From JBDTDV01 sp039922875 (GTDB lineage Bacteria > Actinomycetota > Actinomycetes > Actinomycetales > Microbacteriaceae): 64,000 nt of DNA. The position numbers were made by a program, and so were the translations under genes. Each line of letters begins with the position of its first letter. Within the stretch, counting starts at the first letter, position 1. Location of the stretch: NCBI GenBank assembly GCA_039922875.1, contig JBDTDV010000040.1:1-64000 (forward strand), given 5' to 3'. The notes under the pieces were generated by a model, which had not been told where the DNA came from, made no database searches, and was given only the letters and a program-made list of their open reading frames with translations. This document shows, piece after piece, positions 21,876-30,828 of this stretch.

Positions 21876-22982
21876 GTGACCCTCGCCCCGCTTCCGGATT
21901 ATCCGTGGGATCAGCTTGCCCCGTTCGCGGCCCGGGCGAAGGCGCATCCCGATGGCGTGGTGGACTTGTCCGTCGGCTCTCCCGTGGACCCGACCCCGGA
22001 GCTGATCCGCTCCGCTCTCGCGGCGGCGACCGACGCGCACGCCTACCCGCAAACCATCGGCGCTCCGGCACTTCGGGCGGCGATCGTCGCGTGGTTTGCC
22101 AGGCGCCGCGGCGTGGTCGATCTCACCGAGGCGAATGTGCTGCCCAGCATCGGCTCGAAGGAGCTGGTCGCCTTGCTTCCGCTGATGATCGGCATCGGCG
22201 CGGGGGATGTTGTGGTCCACCCGCGCGCCGCGTATCCGACCTACGCCATCGGCGCGACCATTGCCGGCGCGAAAGCCGTGCCGTGCGATGACCCGGCCGA
22301 TTGGCCGCAGAATACCAAGCTGGTCTGGCTTAACTCGCCGGGCAACCCGGACGGCGCGGTGCTGGACATCGACCGATTGCGCGCCGCCCGGCTGCGGGCC
22401 AAGGAGCTGGGCGCCGCCATTGTCAGCGACGAATGCTACGCAGAGCTGGGCTGGGAGGGGAAGTGGCGTGATGAACGCATTCCCTCGATCCTGGATCCTC
22501 GGGTGGTGGGCGGCGACCGGCGCAACGTGCTGGCGATCTATTCACTGAGCAAGCAGTCGAACATGGCCGGGTACCGGGCCGCATTCGCCGCCGGATGCGC
22601 AGAGCTCATCCGCAAGCTGGTCGTCGTTCGCAAGCATGCCGGGCTGATGATGCCGGATCCGTTGCAGCACGCGATGGTCGCTGCGCTCGGCGACGACCGT
22701 CATGTTCAGGAGCAGCGGGAACGGTATCGCAGCCGTCGGGACGCCCTGAAGCCGGCGCTGCAGTCGGCGGGATTCCGGATCGATCGAAGCGAGGCCGGCC
22801 TGTATTTGTGGGCCACCGAGGGCCGGGACGCCTGGGTGAGCATGGGGCGGCTGGCGGACGCCGGAATTCTGGCCGGCCCAGGCGTGTTCTACGGGGACGC
22901 CTTTCCGCAACACGTGCGGTTGTCGCTGACCGCGACCGATGAACGGGTCACGGCAGCCGTGCGGCGGCTGGGCAGGCTGTGA
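21876..22982 (+). CDS. dapC: N-succinyldiaminopimelate aminotransferase
   Basis: DapC (368 aa) transaminates N-succinyl-2-amino-6-ketopimelate with glutamate in the succinylase route to lysine and meso-diaminopimelate. It is a fold-type I aminotransferase with SPGNPDGAV, SDECYAELGW, the PLP lysine in YSLSKQSNMAGYR and the C-terminal HVRLSLTATDERV. The assignment to DapC rather than another aminotransferase rests on its place after fdxA, as in other actinobacteria, and on dapD and dapE 5 kb away. The start is a GTG. Confidence 0.9.
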   Translation: MTLAPLPDYPWDQLAPFAARAKAHPDGVVDLSVGSPVDPTPELIRSALAAATDAHAYPQTIGAPALRAAIVAWFARRRGVVDLTEANVLPSIGSKELVALLPLMIGIGAGDVVVHPRAAYPTYAIGATIAGAKAVPCDDPADWPQNTKLVWLNSPGNPDGAVLDIDRLRAARLRAKELGAAIVSDECYAELGWEGKWRDERIPSILDPRVVGGDRRNVLAIYSLSKQSNMAGYRAAFAAGCAELIRKLVVVRKHAGLMMPDPLQHAMVAALGDDRHVQEQRERYRSRRDALKPALQSAGFRIDRSEAGLYLWATEGRDAWVSMGRLADAGILAGPGVFYGDAFPQHVRLSLTATDERVTAAVRRLGRL

Positions 22983-23039
22983 AACGATCCGAGGCGCTTG
23001 GAGGAAGTGGATAACGGCATCTCGAAAACCTTGGGCGAT

Positions 23040-23069
23040 GCGACAGTAGTGCCGCTTTGCCAATAGGCT
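23040..23069 (+). promoter_or_regulatory. Possible citrate synthase promoter
   Basis: In the 177-base gap before gltA, GCGACA (23040-23045) and TAGGCT (23064-23069) are 18 bases apart. They would give a transcript starting near 23076 with a leader of about 84 bases that ends in a near-perfect AGGAGGT. Confidence 0.35.
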
Positions 23070-23159
23070 GTATCTGCACTTTATCCGACCTGTCCACGAG
23101 GTGGGTCGGTGTGCATTCGATCTGGTCATCCCCCGTTCTAAAGAAAATCAGGAGGTCTT

Positions 23160-24488
23160 GTGAGCGACATAGGTGCGGACCTTCGAGCGGAAGCGGACAC
23201 TGCAGGAAGGGCCAAGACCGTCATCGTCGACCACCCGGGCGGAACGGCAGAGCTGCCGTTGGTTCCGAGTGTGGACGGCGCCTCGAGTGTCGACATCTCC
23301 ACGCTCACCCGGCAGACCGGGTTGACCACGCTGGATTACGGCTTCGTCAATACGGCGGCGACCAAATCGGCGATCACGTTCATCGACGGCGAGCACGGCA
23401 TCCTGCGCTATCGGGGCTATCCCATTGAGCAGGTGGCGCAGAACTCGACCTACCTGGAGACCGCGTGGCTGCTGATCCACGGTGAGCTCCCCACCGCGTC
23501 GGAGTTGGACGAGTTCGACGCGCGGATTCGTCGGCACACCCTCTTGCACGAGGATCTCAAGCACTTCTTCGGCGCGCTGCCGCACGATGCGCATCCGATG
23601 TCGGTGCTGTCCAGTGCCGTGTCGGCACTGTCGACCTTCTACCAGGATTCGCTCAGCGTCACCGACCCCGCACAGATCGAGCTCTCCACGACGCGGCTGC
23701 TGGCCAAGCTGCCGGTTATCGCGGCGTACGCGCATAAGAAGAGCCTCGGCCAGGCTTTCCTGTATCCGGACAACTCGCTGAGCTTCGTGGACAATTTCCT
23801 GCGGCTGAATTTCGGAACCCAGGCGGAGCCGTACGAGGTGAACCCGGTGCTCAGCAAAGCATTGGAGCGACTGCTGATCCTGCACGAGGATCATGAACAG
23901 AACGCGTCCACCTCAACCGTGCGGTTGGTCGGCTCGACCCAGGCGAACTTGTTCGCGTCGATCTCTGCCGGGATCAACGCCCTTTACGGCCCACTGCACG
24001 GCGGTGCGAACGAGGCCGTGCTGGCCATGCTCGGCCGGATCAAGGAGTCCGGTGAGAGCGTGCAGAAGTTCGTGGATCGGGTCAAGAACAAGGAAGACGG
24101 CGTCAAGCTGATGGGCTTCGGACACCGGGTGTACAAGAACTTCGATCCGCGGGCCCGGCTGGTCAAGGAGAGCGCCGACGAAGTACTGGCCGCCCTGGGG
24201 GTCCGCGATGACCTGTTGGAGATCGCCAAGGAGCTCGAGGCCGTCGCGCTCGGCGACGACTACTTCAAGGAACGCAAACTGTACCCGAACGTCGACTTCT
24301 ACACCGGCGTGATCTATAAGGCGATGGGGTTCCCCACCCGGATGTTCACCGTGCTGTTCGCGATCGGCCGGCTGCCCGGCTGGATCGCGCACTGGCGTGA
24401 GATGATCAACGACCCCGCGACCAAGATCGGCCGTCCCCAGCAGCTTTACATCGGCTCCCCGGCCCGCGACTGGCCGACATCGCGGTAG
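23160..24488 (+). CDS. gltA: Citrate synthase, type II
   Basis: GltA (442 aa) condenses oxaloacetate and acetyl-CoA to citrate at the entry of the TCA cycle. Catalytic landmarks are GPLHGGANEAV, FGHRVYKNFDPRA and the C-terminal PRQ-type segment RPQQLYIGS. It has the N-terminal beta domain of type II hexameric enzymes (LPLVPSVDGASSVDISTL), which are often NADH-sensitive. The start is a GTG with AGGAGGT at the right distance, one of the strongest ribosome-binding sites in the window. It converges on the penicillin acylase gene, 16 bases apart. Confidence 0.96.
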   Translation: MSDIGADLRAEADTAGRAKTVIVDHPGGTAELPLVPSVDGASSVDISTLTRQTGLTTLDYGFVNTAATKSAITFIDGEHGILRYRGYPIEQVAQNSTYLETAWLLIHGELPTASELDEFDARIRRHTLLHEDLKHFFGALPHDAHPMSVLSSAVSALSTFYQDSLSVTDPAQIELSTTRLLAKLPVIAAYAHKKSLGQAFLYPDNSLSFVDNFLRLNFGTQAEPYEVNPVLSKALERLLILHEDHEQNASTSTVRLVGSTQANLFASISAGINALYGPLHGGANEAVLAMLGRIKESGESVQKFVDRVKNKEDGVKLMGFGHRVYKNFDPRARLVKESADEVLAALGVRDDLLEIAKELEAVALGDDYFKERKLYPNVDFYTGVIYKAMGFPTRMFTVLFAIGRLPGWIAHWREMINDPATKIGRPQQLYIGSPARDWPTSR

Positions 24489-24504
24489 CGCGGCAGGTCC
24501 CGGC

Positions 24505-27090
24505 TCAGTGGCCGGACGGCTTCAGAGTGAGGGTGTCGGCCGTGGCATCACGCACCGCGGATTTTGAGAACGGCCACGGGCGGGTCTTGTCGGCCTGCCA
24601 CAGCGCGGCCTGGTCGACGTAGTTCGGATCGAAGGCGTGTCCGGATGCCCCGGTCAAGTTGACCCAGGTGGACGAGTCGAAATCGGCCAGGCTGATCACC
24701 TGCCGCATCGATGGCACATGCTCGACCTGGTAACCCGCCGCGGCATCCCAGCCATTCGCCTTGACCACTGACGATGACCCGCCAACCGGGTACGGTCCGC
24801 GGTTGAACAGCCACTCGATCGGCGCGACGCCGCTCTCACCCAGGCTGGCGTTGGTCAATTCCAGGCCATGGATGCTTCCCCACTTCCAGTTCTTCACGTC
24901 GCTGCCCATGAGGTCCACTGCCTCGCGGTAGGCATCGCTGGCCGCCTGGGCGAACATCTGGTCGCGGCCCTCGACGCCGAGTGAGGCGTCGGTCCACCAG
25001 GGCGAATCCGGATTGCGCACCTGCTGGGCAACCACCTGGAACCAGCGGTCACCCCCACCCGGCGCCGTGGAGGCGGGCAGCTTCCGGGCGAAGGCATCGT
25101 GCAGCAGGTTTTTCCAGAAAATGTTGAAGTACGCCGCGGCCGCGCTGTTGGCGTCATCGGTGAACTTCCAGTCTCGGAGCAGGTCGATCGCTTTTGCCGC
25201 GTCGCCTTTCACCCCCAGGGAGGTGAGGTATGGCACCAGCGTCGCGGCGTTCGCGTCGTAGCTGTCGGCCTGGATGGCCGCCATCGTGTCTACGGTGATC
25301 TTCGTGCCGGCATCCAGCAGGGACTGCAGCCTCCCGGTGATTTGGTTGGCCCGGTAGCCGTAGTCCCAGTCCTTGGTGACCTGAACGGGGGAGTCCGGGC
25401 CGACGGCGGCGTTGTTCGCGGTGACGATGAACCCTTTGGCCGGGTTGTATGCCGAGGGCAGTTGGTCGAAGCCGAGGTAGCCGCTCCAGCCGTACTGACT
25501 GCTCCAACCCGGCACCGGCACCGTGCCGTCTCCTGTCTTGCGAATCGGCACCTGGCCCGGTGCCTGGTAGCCGATGTTGCCATCGACGTCGGCATAAATC
25601 AGGTTTTGCGACGGCACATCGAAGTTCGCGGCGCTGGCGCGGAACTCCGGCCAGTTTTGAGCGAGGTCCAGCGCGAAGATCGCACCTGCGGTGTGCCCGG
25701 GGGTCAGTGCGGTCCACTGCAGCGAGAGCTGGTAGTTGCCGGCCGGAATGTCATCGGTAGCCGGATGCTTCGTGCCGATGGCAGCGAAGTCCTTAGTCAG
25801 ACCGGTCACGATAGGTCCGTGCTCGCTGGAACGAATGGTGATCCGAACGGGGTCGCCTCCGGCGACGGTGATGGTCTCGCTGTGCGTCGTCAGCGGCTTC
25901 TGCACGCCATCATATTCATAGCTGTTCCCGGTGACTTTTTCCAGATACAGGTCGGCGACATCAGGGGCGAGGTTGGTGAAACCCCACGCGATGCGGTTGT
26001 TATGGCCGATCACCACACCGGGCAGGCCGGAGAAAGTGAACCCGGCTACGTCGAATGGGCATGCCTTCGATACGGTCGTGCAGTGCAGCCCCATTTGATA
26101 CCACACGGATGGCAATACGGCTCCCAGGTGCGGATCATTGGCGAGGATCGGCTTCCCGGTGGCAGAGTGCGCGCCGTCGACGACCCACGAGTTCGAGCCG
26201 ATGTCGCTGCCGGCCGGGCCCAATAGCTGCGGGATTGCTTCTAGGGTGTGCTTGAAATCGGCCAGTGGTCCCGCCTCGGCAGTGCTGACCACCGGACCGG
26301 TGGCATCCGGGCCTTGGGCCGACGTCGTGACCGCGGTGGCGGCCGCGGCGGTGGCCAGGTCGTTTCCGCCGCCTTGATCGGTGATCGTGGGATGGTCGAC
26401 ATAGGGATAGGGCGGATGCAGCTCGGCGATCTGTGCCGGGGTCAGCTTCTTGGCAAGCAGTGCCCGGTCCACTTCATCGACCAGGTTTGAGCGGAGATCC
26501 CAGGCCATCGCCTTCAGCCAGGCGACCGAATCGGCCGGGGTCCACGGTTCCGGCTGGTAGCCGGGGTGTTGCAGGCCGATGACCGCGTACTCCAGCGAGA
26601 GATCGGCCCCGTGGTGCGTGGCCAGGTACGCATTCACGCCGTCGGCATAGGCCTGGTAATACGCGAGCGCTACCGGATCGAGCAGTTTGACCTCCTTTTC
26701 GGCGACCGCGCGCCAGCCGAGCGTCCTGATGAAGGTGTCGGTGTCGATTTGGCTGGCGCCGAACAATTCGGCGAGCCGGCCGGAGGTCACATGCCGCCGG
26801 AAGTCCATTTCCCAGAATCGATCCTGTGCTTGCACATATCCCTGGGCCAGGAACAGGTCGTGTGCGGTCCCGGCGCTCAGCTGCGGGATGCCGGCGCTGT
26901 CTCGTCGGACGATGACCTGGTGCTGCAGACCGGGGATGGTCAGCGTTCCGGAGGTTTGCGGGAAGGACCGGTGCACCGTCCAGATTCCGATGCCGGTGGC
27001 GGTCAACGCGAGGACCACGACGACCACGACGAATCCGCCGAGAATCTTCAGGCCGCGGTGCCGGGAAATGCGCGGTGCGTCGGTTCCCAT
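24505..27090 (-). CDS. Penicillin acylase family protein, membrane-anchored N-terminal-nucleophile hydrolase
   Basis: The protein (861 aa) hydrolyses an amide bond, possibly in an N-acyl amino compound or acyl-homoserine lactone; the substrate cannot be read from sequence. It has an N-terminal membrane anchor (about 16-38), an alpha-subunit region (about 45-290), and the autocatalytic site before the nucleophile S301 in GSNSWVVDG. The beta-subunit features ANDPHL, GHNNRIAWGFTN and NLIYADVDGNIGYQAPG follow. A Gly/Ala/Thr-rich linker (about 238-270) precedes the cleavage site. GGGAG lies 4-5 bases before the ATG and partly overlaps a 14-bp tandem repeat array. Confidence 0.93.
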   Translation of the reverse strand: MGTDAPRISRHRGLKILGGFVVVVVVLALTATGIGIWTVHRSFPQTSGTLTIPGLQHQVIVRRDSAGIPQLSAGTAHDLFLAQGYVQAQDRFWEMDFRRHVTSGRLAELFGASQIDTDTFIRTLGWRAVAEKEVKLLDPVALAYYQAYADGVNAYLATHHGADLSLEYAVIGLQHPGYQPEPWTPADSVAWLKAMAWDLRSNLVDEVDRALLAKKLTPAQIAELHPPYPYVDHPTITDQGGGNDLATAAAATAVTTSAQGPDATGPVVSTAEAGPLADFKHTLEAIPQLLGPAGSDIGSNSWVVDGAHSATGKPILANDPHLGAVLPSVWYQMGLHCTTVSKACPFDVAGFTFSGLPGVVIGHNNRIAWGFTNLAPDVADLYLEKVTGNSYEYDGVQKPLTTHSETITVAGGDPVRITIRSSEHGPIVTGLTKDFAAIGTKHPATDDIPAGNYQLSLQWTALTPGHTAGAIFALDLAQNWPEFRASAANFDVPSQNLIYADVDGNIGYQAPGQVPIRKTGDGTVPVPGWSSQYGWSGYLGFDQLPSAYNPAKGFIVTANNAAVGPDSPVQVTKDWDYGYRANQITGRLQSLLDAGTKITVDTMAAIQADSYDANAATLVPYLTSLGVKGDAAKAIDLLRDWKFTDDANSAAAAYFNIFWKNLLHDAFARKLPASTAPGGGDRWFQVVAQQVRNPDSPWWTDASLGVEGRDQMFAQAASDAYREAVDLMGSDVKNWKWGSIHGLELTNASLGESGVAPIEWLFNRGPYPVGGSSSVVKANGWDAAAGYQVEHVPSMRQVISLADFDSSTWVNLTGASGHAFDPNYVDQAALWQADKTRPWPFSKSAVRDATADTLTLKPSGH

Positions 27091-27100
27091 GTCACTCCCT

Positions 27101-27153
27101 CGTGATCTGGCCCTCGTGATCTGGCCCTTGTGATCTGGCCCTTGTGATCTGGC
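27101..27153. repeat. 14-bp tandem repeat, 3.8 copies
   Basis: Units are 27101-27114, 27115-27128, 27129-27142 and a partial one at 27143-27153. The unit on the plus strand is (C/T)GTGATCTGGCCCT, varying only at its first base. The array fills the gap between the dapD stop and the penicillin acylase start. Read on the minus strand, each unit begins with an AGGG ribosome-binding-like string, and the last one runs into the real GAGGGAG before the ATG. Confidence 0.9.
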
Positions 27154-27171
27154 GGCCGGGCCGGTGGATCG

Positions 27172-28182
27172 CTATGCGTGCAATGCGGTATTGAGCTGGA
27201 TGCCCGCTCCGGTTCTGGGCAGCGCCTCGACGGCGCCGGTGAGCGAATTGCGGCGGAACAGCAGGCCCGGGACGCCGGAAAGCTGCGCCGCTTTCACCGT
27301 ACCGGCGGTATCCGACGCACCGATGACGGTGACCTTGGTTCCCGCGGTGATGTACAAGCCCGCCTCCACCACGGTGTCGTCGCCGATGGAGATGCCGATC
27401 CCGGAGTTCGCGCCGAGCAGCGCGCGCTCGCCGATCGACACCCGCTGCGTACCGCCGCCGGACAGCGTGCCCATGATGGACGCGCCACCGCCGATATCGG
27501 AGCCATCGCCGACAACGACGCCCTGGGAGATCCGGCCCTCCACCATGGACGAACCGAGTGTGCCCGCGTTGAAGTTGACGAATCCTTCGTGCATCACCGT
27601 GGTCCCTGGGGCCAGGTGCGCGCCAAGGCGCACCCGTGAGGCATCGGCAATTCGCACCCGCTCGGGGCTGACGTAATCCAGCAGCCGCGGGAATTTGTCG
27701 ATCGCGGTGGCATGGATGCCGGCCCGCTGCAGGGCGGGGCGGAGCCTGGCGAAATCGGCCGGTAGCACTGGGCCGGCATTGGTCCAGGTCACGATCGGAA
27801 GGTGCGCGAAGATTCCGTCCAGATTCACACTGTTCGGTTTGACTAGGAGGTGGGAGAGCAGGTGAAGGCGCAAATAGGCATCCGAGGTACTGGCCGGAGC
27901 CGCGTCGAGGTCGATCTCGGTGGTCACGATGTCGACGCGGACGTTGCGTCGGGGGTCGGGCACGGCCAACTGCTCGAGTTCGGCCGGGGCAAGCCACCGG
28001 TCGCGCCCAGCAGGCAACGCTCCGAGGTGCGGCTCTGGGAACCAGGTGTCCAACACGATGCCCTCGGTGCGTGAGCCGTCTGACGCGTTCCGGCTCAGGG
28101 CAATCGTTGCCAGGCCGTAGCCCCAGGCGACACTCTGATCGGATGCTGCCGGTTCGGCGGATTCGGGCTCGGCAGGATTCAT
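27172..28182 (-). CDS. dapD: Tetrahydrodipicolinate N-succinyltransferase
   Basis: DapD (336 aa) adds succinate from succinyl-CoA to tetrahydrodipicolinate, opening the succinylase branch of lysine/diaminopimelate synthesis. This is the actinobacterial form: an N-terminal domain (about 1-170), then a left-handed beta helix of hexapeptide repeats (about 175-300, with [30 protein letters not shown] and IGISIGDD). The first 18 residues are an Ala/Glu/Pro extension. It is divergent from dapE with only 17 bases between start codons, and TAATCT lies 6 bases before its ATG. Confidence 0.95.
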   Translation of the reverse strand: MNPAEPESAEPAASDQSVAWGYGLATIALSRNASDGSRTEGIVLDTWFPEPHLGALPAGRDRWLAPAELEQLAVPDPRRNVRVDIVTTEIDLDAAPASTSDAYLRLHLLSHLLVKPNSVNLDGIFAHLPIVTWTNAGPVLPADFARLRPALQRAGIHATAIDKFPRLLDYVSPERVRIADASRVRLGAHLAPGTTVMHEGFVNFNAGTLGSSMVEGRISQGVVVGDGSDIGGGASIMGTLSGGGTQRVSIGERALLGANSGIGISIGDDTVVEAGLYITAGTKVTVIGASDTAGTVKAAQLSGVPGLLFRRNSLTGAVEALPRTGAGIQLNTALHA

Positions 28183-28199
28183 GGCTCTAGATTAGTAGG
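28183..28199. promoter_or_regulatory. 17-base divergent promoter with overlapping -10 elements for dapD and dapE
   Basis: On the plus strand TAGATT (28188-28193) ends 6 bases before the dapE ATG at 28200. On the minus strand TAATCT (28194-28189) ends 6 bases before the dapD ATG at 28182. The two hexamers overlap by five bases because the heptamer TAGATTA is nearly symmetrical. Both transcripts are predicted to be leaderless, and any -35 elements must lie in the partner's coding sequence. Confidence 0.6.
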
Positions 28200-29306
28200 A
28201 TGCCACTGAACCTCTCCGCAACATCGGTCGAGTTGACCCGCCAGCTCTGCGATATTGAGAGTGTTTCTGGCCAAGAGAAGGCGTTGGCCGACGCGATCGA
28301 GGCGGCCCTTTCTGGCATGGACCATCTGGAGCTGTTCCGGGATGGCGACACCATTGTGGCCAGAACCCGCGGTCAGCGCGCTCGGCGGGTGGTCATCGCC
28401 GGGCACATAGACACGGTGCCGGTCAACCACAACCTTCCGACCAGATTCGAGACGGTCAACACGGCGGACGGCCCGGTCGAATATCTGCGCGGGCGCGGCA
28501 CGGTGGACATGAAATCCGGCGTCGCCGTGCAGTTGAAGCTCGCCGCGGAACTGACCGACCCCGCGGTCGAGGTGACCTGGATATGGTATGACCACGAGGA
28601 GGTCTCGGCGGAGCTGAACGGACTCGGCCGGCTGGCCCGCAACCGTCCGGATCTCTTCGAGGGAGACTTCGCCATCCTGGGCGAGCCGACCAACAGCACC
28701 GTCGAGGGCGGCTGCAATGGAAATCTTCGCGTCGAGGTGCGCACCTTCGGGCTTCGGGCGCACTCTGCACGCAGCTGGGTCGGCGACAACGCGATCCACA
28801 GGGTCGCCCCGATCCTCAACATCCTCGCCGACTATCGGCCTCGGCAGGTCGAGGTCGACGGGCTGGTCTACCGCGAGGGGCTCAATGCCGTCGGGATCAG
28901 CGGGGGAGTGGCGGGAAATGTCATTCCCGATGAGGCCATGGTGCACATCAACTATCGGTTCGCGCCGAACCGCACCGGCGAGCAGGCAGTGGAACACCTG
29001 CGAGAGTTGTTCGGCGGATTCGACATCACGGTCGTCGATCTCGCCGAGGGTGCCCGGCCTGGGCTGACCGCTCCGCTCGCCCGCGAATTCCTCGCCGCCG
29101 TTGGCGGGGTGGCGTCGCCGAAGTACGGCTGGACGGATGTTGCCCGGTTCTCCGCACTCGGTGTCCCGGCCGTGAATTACGGGCCCGGCGATCCGCTCAA
29201 GGCGCACGCCGACGACGAGCGGGTGGCTCTGACGCAGATCACGGCCTGCGAGCGGGGCCTGCGCGCCTGGCTGACCGCTCTTTCCACGTCGGAGAGGACC
29301 GGGTGA
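28200..29306 (+). CDS. dapE: Succinyl-diaminopimelate desuccinylase
   Basis: DapE (368 aa) is a di-zinc M20 amidohydrolase that removes succinate from N-succinyl-LL-diaminopimelate. The metal ligands are visible in AGHIDTVPVN (His), RGTVDMKSG (bridging Asp) and YDHEEVSAE (catalytic Glu and ligand), with WTDVARF near the C-terminus. The dimerisation domain lies at about 178-295. No ribosome-binding site precedes the ATG, which fits a leaderless transcript. The GTGA at 29303 overlaps the next gene's start, so the two are coupled. Confidence 0.95.
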   Translation: MPLNLSATSVELTRQLCDIESVSGQEKALADAIEAALSGMDHLELFRDGDTIVARTRGQRARRVVIAGHIDTVPVNHNLPTRFETVNTADGPVEYLRGRGTVDMKSGVAVQLKLAAELTDPAVEVTWIWYDHEEVSAELNGLGRLARNRPDLFEGDFAILGEPTNSTVEGGCNGNLRVEVRTFGLRAHSARSWVGDNAIHRVAPILNILADYRPRQVEVDGLVYREGLNAVGISGGVAGNVIPDEAMVHINYRFAPNRTGEQAVEHLRELFGGFDITVVDLAEGARPGLTAPLAREFLAAVGGVASPKYGWTDVARFSALGVPAVNYGPGDPLKAHADDERVALTQITACERGLRAWLTALSTSERTG

Positions 29307-30529
29307 GCGCCCTCCCTCCGGCCGCATCGGTTCCGGTGCGTCGGCAGGCTGGGCAACCGGCGCAACGGCCCCGTATCCCGTGGTGGCTGAGCGTCAGCCT
29401 GATCTTCGTCGCCGCGCGGGCGGTGAGTACAGTGCTGATCCTGATCCTGGCCAGTGTGCAGGGCCGCAACCCGTGGACCCTGGCCTCGCCGGGCTACTTC
29501 GACTTCGCCACGATCTGGGACGGCCGCTGGTACAACATCGTCCAGGTTGCCGGCTACCCAAGCCAGCTCCCGCTGACGGCAACCGGGCAGGTTGGTGAGA
29601 ACGCGTGGGCGTTCCTTCCCGGTTATCCCGGCGTGGTGTCCGCCGTGATGTTCGTCACGGGGTTGCCCTGGCCGGTGGCATCGGTTGTCGTCTCGTTCGG
29701 GTTCGGGCTGGCGGCTGCGCTGCTGTTTTATCGGCTGATGCGGCTGCGTCTGGGTGCGTCGACCGCGCTGTTCGCGGTCGTGCTGTTCTGTGTTGCTCCG
29801 GTCTCCCCGTTGTTCCAGCTCTCATATGCCGAGTCGATGTACCTGGCACTGCTCACCCTGGCGTTGTATCTGCTGCTACGCCGCCGGTACTGGTGGCTGG
29901 TTCCCGTGGTGATTGTGATGGGATTCACCAGGCCCAGCGGTCTCGCGTTCGCCCTGGCCCTCGGACTGCACGTGGTGTACCGCTGGTGGGTGCGGGCGCG
30001 GGATCCCTTCCCGATGCGCGAGCGAGCGGCATCCGTTGTGGTGACCGGTGTCGCGGTGCTGGCCGGCATCGCGTGGCCGGCGATCGCCGGGGTCGTCACC
30101 GGCGAGCCGATGGCGTATTTCGATACCGAGCTGGCCTGGCGCTCGGTTTACATCGGGTACCAGGACCTGATCCCGTTCACCGCCTGGTTTCAGGGCGGCA
30201 ACTGGTGGCTGGGCTTTCCGCTGGGTGCCATCGTGGTGACGGCGCTCATCCTTGCGTTCTCGTTGACTCTGTTCCTACCGGCCGTTCGGCGCCTCGGTGT
30301 GGATCTGCGGCTGTGGCTGGCCAGTTATGCCCTGTATGTGTTGGCGGTCTTCTTCCCGCAATCCAGCACGTTCCGGATCCTGATGCCGATGTTCCCGCTC
30401 GCCGGGGCAGCCGCGGTGCCCGAATCGCGAATCTACCGGGTCTTACTCGTGCTGGCGTGCATAGCAGGGCAGTGGGGTTGGCTGCTGATCTGCTGGGGTG
30501 TGGATGGTCAGGACTGGACGCCGCCGTAA
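29303..30529 (+). CDS. Polytopic mannosyltransferase-like protein (PIG-V type)
   Basis: This membrane protein (408 aa) has about ten hydrophobic helices. After the first helix a large extracytoplasmic loop carries FDFATIWDGRWYNIVQVAGYP, with the DGRWY acidic motif expected of GT-C glycosyltransferases and most like PIG-V mannosyltransferases that use polyprenyl-phosphate-linked sugars. The next loop has ENAWAFLPGYPGVV. Donor and acceptor are unknown. The GTG start overlaps the dapE stop by 4 bases. It is probably involved in an envelope glycan or protein mannosylation, by inference from family. Confidence 0.75.
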   Translation: MSALPPAASVPVRRQAGQPAQRPRIPWWLSVSLIFVAARAVSTVLILILASVQGRNPWTLASPGYFDFATIWDGRWYNIVQVAGYPSQLPLTATGQVGENAWAFLPGYPGVVSAVMFVTGLPWPVASVVVSFGFGLAAALLFYRLMRLRLGASTALFAVVLFCVAPVSPLFQLSYAESMYLALLTLALYLLLRRRYWWLVPVVIVMGFTRPSGLAFALALGLHVVYRWWVRARDPFPMRERAASVVVTGVAVLAGIAWPAIAGVVTGEPMAYFDTELAWRSVYIGYQDLIPFTAWFQGGNWWLGFPLGAIVVTALILAFSLTLFLPAVRRLGVDLRLWLASYALYVLAVFFPQSSTFRILMPMFPLAGAAAVPESRIYRVLLVLACIAGQWGWLLICWGVDGQDWTPP

Positions 30530-30591
30530 CGGATCATCCGCCCAACGACCGCGCACCAGAGGATCAGGTGCGTTGCGGGCGCGCGTGGTTT

Positions 30592-30620
30592 TTGGTTCGA
30601 CCTTGCATGCGAGATAATAG
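30592..30620 (+). promoter_or_regulatory. Promoter of the DUF3117 gene
   Basis: TTGGTT (30592-30597) is followed by GATAAT (30613-30618, spacing 15) or TAATAG (30615-30620, spacing 17). The predicted start is about 24 bases before the ATG, leaving room for the AAAGGGGA ribosome-binding site. Here the transcript has a conventional leader, unlike several neighbours. Confidence 0.5.
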
Positions 30621-30649
30621 AAAGAGGAAATCCACGAAAGGGGACCTGA

Positions 30650-30823
30650 ATGGCAGCCATGAAGCCGAGGACCGGAGACGGACCAATGGAGGCTGTTAAG
30701 GAGGGTCGGCTCATCGTCGTACGGGTGCCATTAGAGGGCGGCGGACGCCTGGTGGTCTCCGTCAACGACGCCGAGGCGAAGGAGCTGCACGACGCTCTGG
30801 CCAGTGTCGTCACGCCGGCGTAG
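30650..30823 (+). CDS. DUF3117 small protein
   Basis: The protein has 57 residues (MAAMKPRTGDGPMEAVKEG at the start, then IVVRVPLEGGGRLVVSVNDAEAKELHDAL in two blocks). It matches DUF3117, a tiny protein conserved across actinobacteria whose function I do not know. It has its own promoter and a good ribosome-binding site (AAAGGGGA). It converges on the O-methyltransferase gene, 5 bases apart. The predicted fold is two or three beta strands and a helix. Confidence 0.88.
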   Translation: MAAMKPRTGDGPMEAVKEGRLIVVRVPLEGGGRLVVSVNDAEAKELHDALASVVTPA

Positions 30824-30828
30824 GCGGG

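Noticed and set aside
27101..27153. Possible CRISPR-like array
   Set aside because: Units are 14 bp and directly adjacent with no spacers, so this is a simple tandem repeat.
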